From Tupaia tana (taxonomy: Eukaryota; Chordata; Mammalia; Scandentia; Tupaiidae): 64,000 bases of DNA. The notes beneath the pieces were generated by a model, which did no database searches, was not told the DNA's origin, and saw only the letters and a program-made list of their open reading frames with translations. Shown here one piece after another: positions 52,491 to 62,600 of this stretch. Position numbers and translations under genes: made by a program. Every line of letters starts with the position of its first letter. Within the stretch, counting starts at the first letter, position 1. Location of the stretch: NCBI GenBank assembly GCA_026018925.1, contig JAKSZU010000013.1:80819791-80883790 (forward strand), written 5' to 3'.

Positions 52491-53565
52491 CTACACTAGA
52501 TTTTTAAGACTCAGTTTTAAAAAAAATACAAAAATATATCTTACTAATAATCTTTATATTAATTACATGCTAAAATGATAATACTTTGGAAACATGTACG
52601 TTGGGTTAAAATGTATTATTCAATTTAATTTTTCTAACTTCTTTTTACTTTTCTTCAGTGTGGCTGCTAGAAATATTTAAATTACATACATGGCTTGTAT
52701 TGTTTTATTTTCCATTTCTTTTTTATCTTTATTTTTATTTTTACAAATAAAAAATTACAGATTTTTTTCCCAATAGAGAACTTTACATTCTTATTATTCT
52801 AAAACATAAGAATGAAAACCCTCAACTCTTTGAAAATTACTATCTTTTTTAAATTTCATTTTCTTTTATACATTTAATCACGTTATTTAGCTTACAAAGT
52901 GAGTATTCCAACATGTGAACATTTCTCCCTAGTCCAGTTGATAGAACTATAAAATTATCTTCAACAGATAATACCACATTTCTTTGCCCCATTAATGCTT
53001 TGTCTATTTTTCTTCTAAATGAAATGTCCTTCCTCAGACTCTATAAGAGCACATAACTCGAGAATAATGAGACATCTTGAACAGTGATGGAATATATGAT
53101 CTTTACCTTTCTTTACCTTTCTTTTGTTTTTTCAAACTTCCCAAGAGTTTGTATATGAGGTGCAGTGTTATAAATAAATGAGATAATTTATATCTCTTAT
53201 TTCCATAAGCACATGTATCTTTGCATCTAACATGTGTTATATGTCATTATATTTCACATAACTTAATTCACCTGGTTAATGCCATATGTTCTCAAATTAT
53301 GAGTCATTCTTGGGAGGACTGGCTAAAGCTCATATAAGAAAGAATCCTACATGTGATATTTTTCTGTTCTGCTGGGATAATTTTTTTCCTCTATTTTGCA
53401 AACAAAAAGTAAAGGATTATTTTATATTATATGAAGAATCACCAAATCATAAACTGAGACACAGCAGTTGGAATCAAAATTAATACATGAGCTGTCATTG
53501 AGTTTACTATTATCTGACATTAATAAAAATGGTAGCATGTAGCATAGCACAACATATATCATAAT
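52491..53565. other. unclassified, very AT-rich
   Basis: Contains TTTATTTTTATTTTTAC runs near 52,725 and a possible reversed L1 3' end at 52,855-52,930 (CTTTTATACATTTAATCACG). No gene. Confidence 0.3.
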
Positions 53566-53569
53566 ACGT

Positions 53570-53718
53570 CTGGCCTTATTTAATTCTATCAAAGTCTGTG
53601 AAGTGGGTAGTAACACTTATGTTCACTTCACAGATGAAAAATTTGAAGTTTTGGAAAGTTATGCAAAAGGAACCCACAGCTTCTGAGTCCAAGTCTGGTG
53701 ATGTTTTTACCTTGCTTA
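53570..53718 (-). mobile_element. MIR, reverse strand
   Basis: GTTCACTTCACAGATGAAAAATTTGAAG, GGAACCCACAGCTTCTGAGTCC are the reversed MIR core and tRNA side. Confidence 0.55.
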
Positions 53719-54093
53719 ATATTAGATTATGAAAGGTATTTCAGAGAAACTGGTAGAAAAAGCTTCACTTGGTAGTTTGTTTTCTTTTCAATACTGTCTG
53801 GAGTTTAAAGAGAATCCCTTACCATTGAATAATAGATTTATTAGCAGATTGATTTTGATATAGAAAGAAAGGACCTGATGTGGTTCTGGCATATGGTAGT
53901 TATTCAACAGATATAATTTTCCCTGCCTTTAAGTTCCCACACCAAGAAAATTCTCTTGTTAGATAACACTACAAAATGGTTTCCGAATTAAAGATATTTG
54001 ACTTCCCTTTGCTGAATTATTGTATAACCTCAACATTGTTTCTATTACATTGCTTTCATCCTTTGGGAAAGTGAACTTTGACTTAAAATCTTA
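53719..54093. other. unclassified AT-rich sequence
   Basis: No recognised feature. Confidence 0.3.
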
Positions 54094-54108
54094 AAATCTA
54101 GGAGAAGG

Positions 54109-54364
54109 GGGACCAGCAGTTAGTGTAATGGCTATGTCGCTGGACTCCCAGGTAGTCGACAGCGTTTCGAGCCCCGGACCCGGTGGCTTAAACTCACGCC
54201 AGGTACATGTGCATGCATGCCCAAGACCCCGAGAGGAGAATGGAGGAGAAGGGGTTGCGGCGTGGCCAGCCCCCCTGGGGGGTGATTTCTCACTTTCTCT
54301 CTGTCTTTCTCTGTCTATCTGGTGAGTGCACGTGCCCTATAGCAAAAACCTCTCCAAAAAAAAA
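54109..54364 (+). mobile_element. SINE-1, full length, with TSD
   Basis: GGGACCAGCAGTTAGTGTAATGG, AGTCGACAGCGTTTCGAGCCC, CCCAAGACCCCGAGAGG, CCCCCCTGGGGGGTGATTTC, CTTTCTCTCTGTC, GTGCCCTATAGCAAAAACCTC. TSD AAATCTAGGAGAAGG, 15 bp, identical at 54,094-54,108 and 54,365-54,379. Confidence 0.93.
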
Positions 54365-54561
54365 AAATCTAGGAGAAGGAAAATTAAAGAATGGGAAATC
54401 ACTTGCTTGATGATTAGCTATTTACTATTATCAATAATAGAATTTGTTCACAGTGATTTGACAAACCATTGGATTCTTTGTGAAATCCACAGGTCCTCAT
54501 CACCTACTAAAATCTGCAAGGATGAAATACAACAAATGCCAGTTAAAAAAATAACCTATAG

Positions 54562-54838
54562 TGGACCAGCAGTTGGCGTAATGGCTATGTCGCTGGACTC
54601 CCACGTAGTCGACCGCGATTTGCGTCCCGGACCCGGTGGCTTAAAACTCACACCGGGCGCGTGTGCGTGCGTGCCCAAGATCCCGAGAGGAGAATGGAAG
54701 AGAGGGGATTGCGGCGTGGCCATCCCCCCCTGGGGGGTGATTTCTCACTTTCTGTCTCTCTGTCTCTGTCTGTCTGGCGAGCGCACGCGCCCTATAGCGA
54801 AAACCTCTCCATAAAAAAAAAAGTAAAATAAAGAAACC
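54562..54838 (+). mobile_element. SINE-1, full length, best preserved copy
   Basis: GGACCAGCAGTTGGCGTAATGG, AGTCGACCGCGATTTGCGTCC, CACCGGGCGCGTGTGCGTGC, CCCAAGATCCCGAGAGG, GGCGTGGCCATCCCCCCCTGG, CTGTCTGGCGAGCGCACGCG, CCCTATAGCGAAAACC. It keeps the most CpGs. TSD AACCTATAG at 54,553-54,561 and 54,839-54,847. The + frame running 54,326-54,814 joins two SINEs and intervening DNA and is not a gene. Confidence 0.92.
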
Positions 54839-54929
54839 AACCTATAGCTTGAGGGTCAACCCAAGCTGCCAATTCAATGCTTTGGTATCAAAGAAACATC
54901 ATCCATCACAATGTCAATGTGTAATAATA

Positions 54930-55115
54930 ATTATCATAATAATGCCTTACATTTATAACTATTTAATCATTTAAAAAGTGCTTTCACCTCCATATCATAT
55001 AATTCTCAATTTATAGATTTGGAAATTGAGACTCAGAGAGAACAAGTAATGTGCCAAAGGTTACAAATCTTGCAGAACTAGTCCAGCAACACAAGCCTCC
55101 GATTAAGTCAGTTAA
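54930..55115 (-). mobile_element. MIR, reverse strand
   Basis: AATAATGCCTTACATTTATAAC, AAAAAGTGCTTTCACC, CAATTTATAGATTTGGAAATTGAGAC, GTAATGTGCCAAAGGTTACAAA: a well-preserved reversed MIR. Confidence 0.65.
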
Positions 55116-55309
55116 GAGATTTTCAGTTGCAAGGTTTTAACATTAAAAATATGTGTTTTACTTTCATGACAGAAAAAGTCAAGAGATGACACCAAATTCA
55201 AGTAGTCTTGATCAGGTCAATGATATGACCAAGAACCAGGTTTCTCCCATCTCTCACTTCTACCTTCTCCAGGCTCAGTAACTTAAACATTGGGACAGGT
55301 CCGGTAACA

Positions 55310-55745
55310 TCGATAATAACATTGAATGTTAATGGATTAAATTCTCCAGTCAGGAGACACGGACTGGCTGAATGGATAAAAAAACAGAAACCCTCTATCT
55401 GTTGCCTACAGGAAACCCACTTCATGGATAAAGACATACATAGACTGAAAGTGAAGGGTTGGAAAAAGGTTTTCTATGCAAATGGGAACCAAAAAAGAGC
55501 TGGAGTCGCTATACTAATTTCTGACAAAATAGGCTTTAAAACAAAAACTGTTTGAAGAGACAAAGAAAGGTACTATATTGTAGTAAAAGGGTCAATAGAT
55601 CAAGAAGATACAATGCTTATAAATATCCATGCACCTAACACAGGAGCACCCAAATATGTGAAGGGAAGATATTATATCTAAAAGGGAAGACAGACTCCAA
55701 TACACTAATTGGAGACTTTAACACTGCACTATCCCCTCTGGACAA
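55310..55745 (+). pseudogene. L1 ORF2 endonuclease fragment
   Basis: The frame from 55,322 reads NVNGLNSPVRRHGLAEWI, then ICCLQETHF (the L1 endonuclease block with catalytic glutamate in QETH) and AGVAILISDKIGF, up to a stop at 55,554. Continued L1-like text (ERYYIVVKGSIDQEDTMLI) lies downstream of it, with a further stop near 55,680. It is an L1 remnant: no ORF1, no 5' UTR, and the L1 homology ends near 55,745. Confidence 0.8.
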
Positions 55746-56114
55746 TTTTGCCCTAAGACCAACCTTCATCATAGTTGCAAAATGCCTGTCTACAAATTGC
55801 CAGATCCCCATGTTTTTTTCATCCTCACCCAGTAGGAAAGTGAGTGAGTCCTCATCCCAAGATTTCTGACAAAATCCTGGAATTCACTCAGACTGGAATG
55901 ACATAGATTGCATCTCACCATCCACCCCTTGTCAACCTATTACAGAGGACAAGGCTCAAGATGTGCCCACCATACCGATCAAAGATTTTTACCATTAATA
56001 CACAATGGTAAAGAATATTTTTAAAGGATAATTAAGTAGATGGTAAACGCAGATCTCCTGATATAGCCAGAAGTTCATAGCTTTGGAGAGAGATTGGAGC
56101 TATAAACTTCTCGA

Positions 56115-56181
56115 TTTTAGCCTACTCAGCACACCTTATAGGGGGATTTTCCTTCTATAAGGTGTGCTGAATAGGCTAAAA
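56115..56181. repeat. near-perfect inverted repeat, 27 bp arms, 13 nt loop
   Basis: Left arm 56,115-56,141 contains TAGCCTACTCAGCACACC and right arm 56,155-56,181 contains GGTGTGCTGAATAGGCTA; 26 of 27 positions pair. The loop is GGGGATTTTCCTT. It could be a small DNA-transposon fold-back element or a precursor-like RNA hairpin. No other copy is visible in this window. Confidence 0.85.
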
Positions 56182-56703
56182 GTTACTTAAAAGATTTGCT
56201 CCCTAAAACACTGAGTTATTCTGAGTTTTGGAAGTAAAAGGAAATCAGGAGATACATATCAACATTAAAATTTGTGAAAAAATTGTGAAAGATTTATGCA
56301 TTCTCTGATGCCTATGCATAACCATAAGTAGGTGATTGCAATATTTTGACCACAGACTGCACTATTAACTAACGGGCTGACTATGGTCTGGTAGTGGGAC
56401 CAAATTTCAGGCTCACAGCAAACCCTATGAAGTAGATGCTGATTACTATTTCAGTTTGCCTTGATCAGGTCAATTAAACTTTTGAACTTCACCTTCTTTA
56501 TCTGAAAATGTACATACTTCCTGTCCTCAGTATTGTCTGAAATATAAACAGGATGACAGGCTGGCACAGAGAATATGTTGTAGAGTAATAATTATTAGCT
56601 GCTTTTCTCACCTCTTCCATTGTGACTTTCAGCTTTCCCCTGCTTTGGAATATAGCTACAGATTGTTTAAGGATAGGAAGCTAGGAACATGTTTCAGGGT
56701 CTT

Positions 56704-56727
56704 CTATCTATCTATAAATCTATCTGT
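56704..56727. repeat. (TCTA)n run
   Basis: CTATCTATCTATAAATCTATC; short tetranucleotide repeat. Confidence 0.75.
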
Positions 56728-56744
56728 TTATTTTTTCTATTTAT

Positions 56745-56996
56745 TTAGGTTTGGGTTTTTGCCATAGGGCACATGCGCTCACCAGAGACAGAGAGATGGG
56801 GGCGGGAGAAAGTAAGACAACACCTCTCACAGGGAATGGCCACACAACAATCCTTCCCCTCTATTTTCCTCTCAGGATTTTGGGGATATATGCACACGTG
56901 CCCAACATGATTTTGAGCTGCCATATCTGGGACTCGAACTGAGGTCGACCCCATGGGAATACACCATCTTAATCACCATACCACTTGTTGGCCTCT
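56745..56996 (-). mobile_element. SINE-1 copy, diverged, reverse strand
   Basis: GGGTTTTTGCCATAGGGCAC, CTCACCAGAGACAGAGAG, CACCTCTCACAGGGAATGG, CTCAGGATTTTGGGGATA, GACTCGAACTGAGGTCGACC and CATACCACTTGTTGGCC. The head is changed from the consensus. No TSD seen. Confidence 0.75.
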
Positions 56997-57584
56997 AGTC
57001 TTCTCTTTTTTTAAGATTATTTTAATTTATTTATTTCCATTTGAGATATGACTTTTATTGACTTTATCCACCATAGTGGAAATAATGTCTGTATAAAACC
57101 AAAGAAAATAAATGAGCTATACAGAAAATAAATGAAAGGAAAAGATGGTTCTTTGAAAAGATAAACAAAACTGATACAACAATAGCTAGACTAATTAAGA
57201 AGAGAGAAATGAATCAGATAAATCAAATTCACAATGCAACAGGCAACATTACAACAGACATAGTAGAAATACAGAACATCATTAGAGGATACTATGAGTA
57301 ATTACACACCAACAAAGAAGGAAACCTGGATGAGATGGACAAATTCCTGGACACATATAATCTACCAAGATTGACTCAGGAGGACACAGATAAGCCTGAA
57401 TAGACCCATAACAAGTAATGAGATTGAATCAGTAATAAATAACCTCCCAACAAAGAAAAGTCTAGGTAGGTCCCGATGGTTTCACTGCTGAATTCTACAA
57501 AACTTTTAAAGAAGAGGAAACCCCCATTCTACTCAAACCATTTCTAGAGATCCAAAAGGAAGGAATCTTTCCAAATTCATTCTA

Positions 57585-57886
57585 TGAAGCAAGCCTCCAT
57601 CACCCTCATTCCCAAAACAGATAAGGATGTGACAAAAAAGGAAAACTACAGACCCAAATCTCTGATGAATACAGATGCAAAAATTCTCAACAAGATACTT
57701 GAGAACCATATTCAACAGCATATAAAAAAGATTCTTCATCACAACCAGATAGGCTTTATTCCAGGGATGCAAGGGTGGTTCAACATACACAAAACGATAA
57801 GTGTAATACACCATATTAACAGAAAGAAAGATAAGAACCATATGATCATTTCAATTGAAGCAGAAAAAGCATTTGATAAAATATAA
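57585..57886 (+). pseudogene. L1 ORF2 reverse transcriptase, N-terminal part
   Basis: The frame holds [48 protein letters not shown] and [13 protein letters not shown], the L1 RT blocks before and around the first catalytic Asp position; the residue order IEAEKAFD replaces the usual IDAEKAFD. A stop ends the frame at 57,884-57,886. Related text continues in other frames to 58,265: LSKIGIEGSFLNIIKVIY at 57,905 and FEDDMII at 58,157 where FADD is expected. Confidence 0.85.
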
Positions 57887-58275
57887 CATTCCTTCATGAT
57901 TAAGACTCTCAGTAAAATTGGCATAGAAGGATCATTTCTCAACATAATAAAAGTCATCTATGAAAAACCTATAGCTAACATTATACTGAATGGAAAAAAG
58001 CTAAAAAGCTTTTCCACTAAAAACTGGTACAAGACAAGGCTACCCATTCTCTCCACTCCTTTTCAATGTAGTGCTGGAACTCCTAGCCAATGCTATCAGA
58101 CAAGAAACAAAATAAAAGGCATTCCAATAGAGAAAGAAGAGTAGAAATTATCTCTATTTGAAGATGACATGATTATATACATAGGAGACCAAATAGTATC
58201 CACGAAGAAACTTCTCAAAGTAATAAATGCATACAGTAAAGTAGCAGAATACAAAATTAACTTATAAAAATCTAT

Positions 58276-58555
58276 GAGACCAGCAGTTAGCGTAATGGCT
58301 ATGTCACTGGACTCCCATGTATCCGACTGCAGTTTGAGTCCCAGATCCGGTGGTTTAAACTCACGCCGGGCGCGTGTGCACATGTGCCCAAGATCCTGAG
58401 AGGAGAATGGAGGAGAAGGGATTGCAGCATGGCCATCCCCCCTGGGGGTAATTTCTTGCTTTCTGTCTCTCTGTCTCTCTCTGTCTTTCTAGTGAGTGCA
58501 CGCACCCTATAGCAAAAACCTCTTCTTAAAAAAGAAAAAAAAAAGAAAAAGAAAA
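58276..58555 (+). mobile_element. SINE-1 nested in L1 reverse transcriptase, with TSD
   Basis: GACCAGCAGTTAGCGTAATGG with an exact box A match, CCGACTGCAGTTTGAGTCC, CACGCCGGGCGCGTGTG, CCCAAGATCCTGAGAGG, CCCCCCTGGGGG, CTCTGTCTCTCTCTGTC, CGCACCCTATAGCAAAAACC. TSD AAAAATCTAT at 58,266-58,275 and 58,556-58,565. Confidence 0.9.
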
Positions 58556-58792
58556 AAAAATCTATAGAATTTCTATATACAAACAACAAGCAGACAGAGA
58601 CAGAACTGAAGAAAGTAATCCCATTTATCATAGCCACAAAAAAGTATAAGATGCCTAGGAATAAAACTAACCAAGGAAGTTAAGGACCTCCATAAGAAAA
58701 ACCATAAAGATATTTTTAAAAGAAATAAAAAAGGATACAAAAACTGAAAGGACATCCCATGTTCCTGGATTGGGAGAATTGATATAATTAAA

Positions 58793-59014
58793 ATGGCAAT
58801 CCTACCCAAATTAATCTACTTATTTAATGCAATCCCTATAAAATTACAAGAGACATTCTTCACAGATCTAGCAAAGACAATAATAGAATTTGCCTGGAAT
58901 CCTAAAAGACCCCGTATTGCCAAAGCCATCCTACACAAGAAGAGTGGAGTGGGCGGCATCTCTCTTCCTGACCCCAAAATATATTACAAACCTGTGATAA
59001 TCAAAACAGCATGA
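58793..59014 (+). pseudogene. L1 ORF2 post-RT segment
   Basis: [52 protein letters not shown] and, past the stop at 59,012, YWHKNRHEDQWNRVE: the L1 ORF2 region between RT and the C-terminus. Stops interrupt it. There is no independent gene here. Confidence 0.85.
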
Positions 59015-59281
59015 TATTGGCACAAAAACAGACATGAAGACCAATGGAACAGAGTAGAGACCCCAAAACATACAGCCAAATGATTTTTGACAAAGGATAC
59101 CAGTCAATCCAGTGGGAAAAGGAAAATCTCTTTAGCTAGTGGTGCTAGAAAAACTGGGTATCCAGTATCCACCTGCAGAAAAGATGAATCTGAACCCCTA
59201 TCTGTCATCATTAACAAAAATCAACTCAAAGTGGATCAAAGATCTAAACCTGAGACTGCAAACTATAAAACTACTGGTGGA

Positions 59282-59532
59282 GACGGGACCAGCGGTTAGA
59301 GTAATGGCTATGTTGCTGGACTCCCATGTAGTCGACCGTGGTTCACATCCTGGACCCGATGGCTTAAACTCACGCCAGGCGCGTGTGCGTGCATGCCCAA
59401 GATCCCGAGAAGAGAATGGGGGAGAAGGGATTGTGGTGTGGCCATCCCCCCAGGGGGTGATTTCTCACTTTCTGTCTCTCTGTCTCTCTCTGTCTGTCTG
59501 GAGAGCACACGCGCCCTATAGCAAAAACCTCT

Positions 59533-59565
<33 letters not shown>
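59282..59565 (+). mobile_element. SINE-1 nested in L1, with TSD and pure 37 nt A-tail
   Basis: GGGACCAGCGGTTAGAGTAATGG, AGTCGACCGTGGTTCACATCC, CACGCCAGGCGCGTGTGC, CCCAAGATCCCGAGAAG, CCCCCCAGGGGGTG, CTCTGTCTGTCTGGAGAGC, CGCGCCCTATAGCAAAAACCTC, then an almost unbroken A-run. TSD AAAACTACTGGTGGA at 59,267-59,281 and 59,566-59,580. Confidence 0.93.
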
Positions 59566-59571
<6 letters not shown>

Positions 59572-59958
59572 ACTGGTGGAAAACACTGGGGAAATTCTGG
59601 GAGACATTGGGGTAGGCAGAGACTTCTTAAGCAAGACCCCCAAACCACAGGCAATAATCCCAAAATTAGACAGGTAGGATTACATCAGATTAAAAAGTTT
59701 CTGCACAGCAAAGGACACAGTAATTAGTATCAATCAACAACCCTCAAAATGGGAGAAAATTTTTGTTAACTATGCCTCAGAAAGGGACTGATAACCAGAA
59801 TACACAGGGAACTCAAGCAGCTTACCCAGAAGAAAATTATTAACCCAATTAAAAGATGGGCAAATGAGCTGACTAAACAACTCTGTAAGGAAGACATACG
59901 AACAGCCAAAATGCATATGAAAATATGCTCAACATCCCTCACCATAAGGGAGATGCAG

Positions 59959-60224
59959 GGACCAGCAGTTAGCATAATGGCTATGTCTCTGAACTCCCAT
60001 GTAGTCGACTGCGATTCGAGTCCTGGACCAGTTGGCTTAAACACACACCAGGCATGTATGTGTGTGTGTGCCCAAGATCCTGAGAGGAGAATGAAGGAGA
60101 AGGGATTGTGGTGTGGCCATACCCCTGGGGGGTGATTTCTGGCTTTCTGTCTCTCTGTCTCTCTCTTTCTGGCAAGCACATGCGCCCTATAGCAAAAACC
60201 TCTCCAAAAATAAAAAATAAAAAA
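59959..60224 (+). mobile_element. SINE-1 nested in L1, with TSD
   Basis: GGACCAGCAGTTAGCATAATGG, AGTCGACTGCGATTCGAGTCC, CCCAAGATCCTGAGAGG, CCCCTGGGGGGTGATTTC, CTGTCTCTCTGTC, TGCGCCCTATAGCAAAAACCTC. TSD ATAAGGGAGATGCAG at 59,944-59,958 and 60,225-60,239, both in the L1 sequence. Reverse frames of 66-165 codons across it are repeat translation. Confidence 0.93.
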
Positions 60225-61045
60225 ATAAGGGAGATGCAGATAAAAGTTATGATGAGATACCACCTAACCCCTGTCAGGATAGTGAAGATTAAAAAAAAAA
60301 AAAATGGTAAGTGCTGGTGGAGATGTGGTGAAAGAAGAACTCTCCTACATTGTTGGTGGGAATGTCAATTGGTCCAGCCACTGTTGGGGAACAATATGGA
60401 GGTTCCTCAAAGACCTACAAATAGAACTACCATATGATCCAGCAATCCCACTCCTGGATATCCACCCAAAGGACAGGAGAATACTCAGTTGGAAAAACAC
60501 TTGCACAACTCTATTTATTGTGGTGTTATTCATGATTACTATGACATGGAACTAACCCAATGTCCACAAACAGAAGAATGGATTTTAAAAATGTGGCAAA
60601 TTTACTCCATGGAATACTATTCAGCCATAAAACACAACAAGACCTTGGCATTTGATAGAAAGTAGAAGAACATGGAAGATTTACTGCTGAGTGAAGCAAG
60701 TCAGGCTATGAAATGGAGACATTGTACGTCTACTGACTGTCTACACTCTATGGTAGAGACTGAAAGACTGGAGGATATCAAAGTATTAAAAAGTGTTATG
60801 GACACTGGAGACAAAGTGGAAGGAGAATGAGAGAGAGTAAGAGTACAGGAAGAGAAATCTGGGGGGAAATGGAGAAGTAAGACATTTGTGGGTCACAGAT
60901 ATGGTTTGTTGCCTGTTGCTGATGTCATGTATAGTATTCTGAACTTGCCTGCTGCGTGGTGTATATCATGTTGGGTAAAACCTCTTTACAAACTAAATGA
61001 TGTGTAATGATTGAATGTATAAATAATTAAAAATGTAATTCTAGC

Positions 61046-61870
61046 AATTAAAAAACTGTGTTGGACACACATAGTATGTAGGGGGAAAAATGTTCGTTAC
61101 TACAACTTCTGCATCACAATTAAAATCCAAACAATTTTTTTAAAACAACCACCTCGGTCAAAACCCACTACTTTGGAATCAATAGCTTCTTTCACGCCAC
61201 AGTAACACTTATATATGGTTAAGACCCAAATGCAGAAATTGGTTGGTTAGAAAGCTAATTAAACTTCCAACTTACTCAAATAGAACTATAAAAGGCAAAA
61301 CTGTGTTTTTCGCAGAGATACAGTCCACTAGAATCACCAACACTACATAGCTTTTAAGAGTTTTTAGAGTCCTGAGATAAGAAGGAATCCAGGTAGCATT
61401 TAGACAGTCGCCTTTTGTCCTTTCTTCCCAACCAGAGATTTGTGACTATGTGTTATGACACCACCACCAGCATTTGTAGTGTTGATGAGAGAGTCCAATT
61501 CCCCATCTCCATGAATAGCAAGTTACAAGTAATGAGGGGTAACATGCTTTTACCTTTAAATCTGATGCATTTCCTGCCAGTTCAAGTATCTCTAAGGTGA
61601 GGTACTCTAGGATTGCTGCATAGTAGAAAACAGCAAGCCCACAAATCCATGGCTGGTCATCCTGGATTTCAAGTGTGGATGAATATGGTCCACCAGTAAC
61701 TCTGTGAGCAGAAAACTGCCTTTTGTCTTGGCCTTTCTAGAGTCTTTTCCAGCCTTACTGCCAGCCATTTTGGATTCTTCTGAAGCTCACACAAGCCTGG
61801 CAGAAAGGGCTATTCAGACATGCAGCAAGATACCACCACCTACTCCTTGGTCGCACTGCGATTCAAACTT
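61046..61870. other. unclassified sequence
   Basis: No repeat family recognised and no splice-framed exon. The frame 61,415-61,600 has no domain. Confidence 0.3.
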
Positions 61871-61874
61871 CCTA

Positions 61875-62092
61875 CTTTTTTTTTTCCCTATGAGTGATGG
61901 AGACAGAGACTATGCAGCAAGATCTTCACACCAAGATCCACCCCCAGCTCCAGCCAGATCCAGCCTATATCATGGGCATGTGTGCACCCAACATACTCTT
62001 AATGTGAACCAGAACCTTCCCTGTGGGTCAGCCTTGAAGACCATTGCGTTTTATCATAGCATCACCATTCAACCCCCCAGGTCTTCTTTCTT
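61875..62092 (-). mobile_element. SINE-2 copy, reverse strand
   Basis: TTTTTTTTCCCTATGAGTGATGG, GACAGAGACTATGCAGC, CCAAGATCCACCCCCAGC, ATCATGGGCATGTGTGCACCC, AACCAGAACCTTCCCTGTGG, CATCACCATTCAACCCCCC at the head side. Best SINE-2 example on the reverse strand; frame 61,704-62,123 includes its translation. Confidence 0.55.
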
Positions 62093-62600
62093 AATAAGTG
62101 TTTCTTCCCAGAACTCTAGGTGACCTATAGGATACCAAGCAGGACAATTTTACTTTTAAAATATTCACTCTTCCTTCTGATGTTTTGAGATTTTTCCTAT
62201 TGCTGGAATGGTAGAGAGAGAAATAACAATTGTTTTGTTGTTAAAACACTTGGTCTTATTTATAAATGTATTCATATGCTATTTTATGGAAAGGGAGTTA
62301 GAATATCCCATTTAAAGGAGTACCTCTAGGAGTGAAAGGCAAGGCCGGTGGCCAAGTGAGGCTTTAATGAGTTGGCTTAAGAACGTAAGCTAATTAGTAA
62401 AGCCAAGTTTCCAAGGCAAATAGCTAAGATAGGGAGGTAGCCAGGTGGTTAAAAAAAAAATGCCTCTGGAAAAAGTGAATCGTTTGGAAATAATGCTGTT
62501 GATAGACCTTAATCACTTTCTCTCTTAATTCTGCCAAGTTTTTGAGATTAGAAAGTGATTTCATTTTCTTTATATTTTGTTTTGCTATGTTTCTCCTTAG
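62093..62600. other. intron-like sequence before candidate exon
   Basis: AT-rich with no repeat landmark. The last 40 bases (62,560-62,600) are strongly pyrimidine-rich, ending in TTTCTCCTTAG, which is a good splice acceptor. Confidence 0.35.

Larger units (their letters stand above)
55746..57030. other. non-L1 interval between two L1 parts
   Basis: I cannot align this with L1. It holds the hairpin at 56,115-56,181, MIR-like text at 56,455-56,560 (AACTTCACCTTCTTTATCTG), a (TCTA)n run at 56,704-56,726, and a SINE-1 at 56,745. MIR is much older than this L1, so the flanking L1 pieces may be two separate insertions. Confidence 0.4.
57031..61045 (+). mobile_element. L1 LINE, RT domain to 3' end, split by three SINE-1
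   Basis: ORF2 text from the region before RT (GAGAAATGAATCAGATAAATC, 57.2 kb) through RT, the C-terminal region (CATATGATCCAGCAATCCC at 60,433; CATGGAATACTATTCAGCC at 60,608) and a 3' UTR ending near 61,045 in AATAATTAAAAATG. Stops and indels interrupt every domain, so it is dead. Split by SINE-1 at 58,276, 59,282 and 59,959, each with a TSD that rejoins the L1 text. The 3' UTR, with GGGGGGAAATGG and GGTAAAACCTCTTTAC, gives the reference for the short reversed L1 ends elsewhere in the window. Confidence 0.85.

Noticed and set aside
54562-54640. tRNA gene at the SINE heads
   Set aside because: The head has box A and box B matches, but no clean acceptor stem or anticodon arm, and it continues into the SINE body in every copy.
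54326-54814. 162-codon + frame, one of the longest in the window
   Set aside because: It joins the 3' end of one SINE-1, non-repeat DNA and a second SINE-1; no splice signals or domain.
59766-60263. 165-codon reverse frame
   Set aside because: It is antisense to L1 and the nested SINE-1 at 59,959-60,224.
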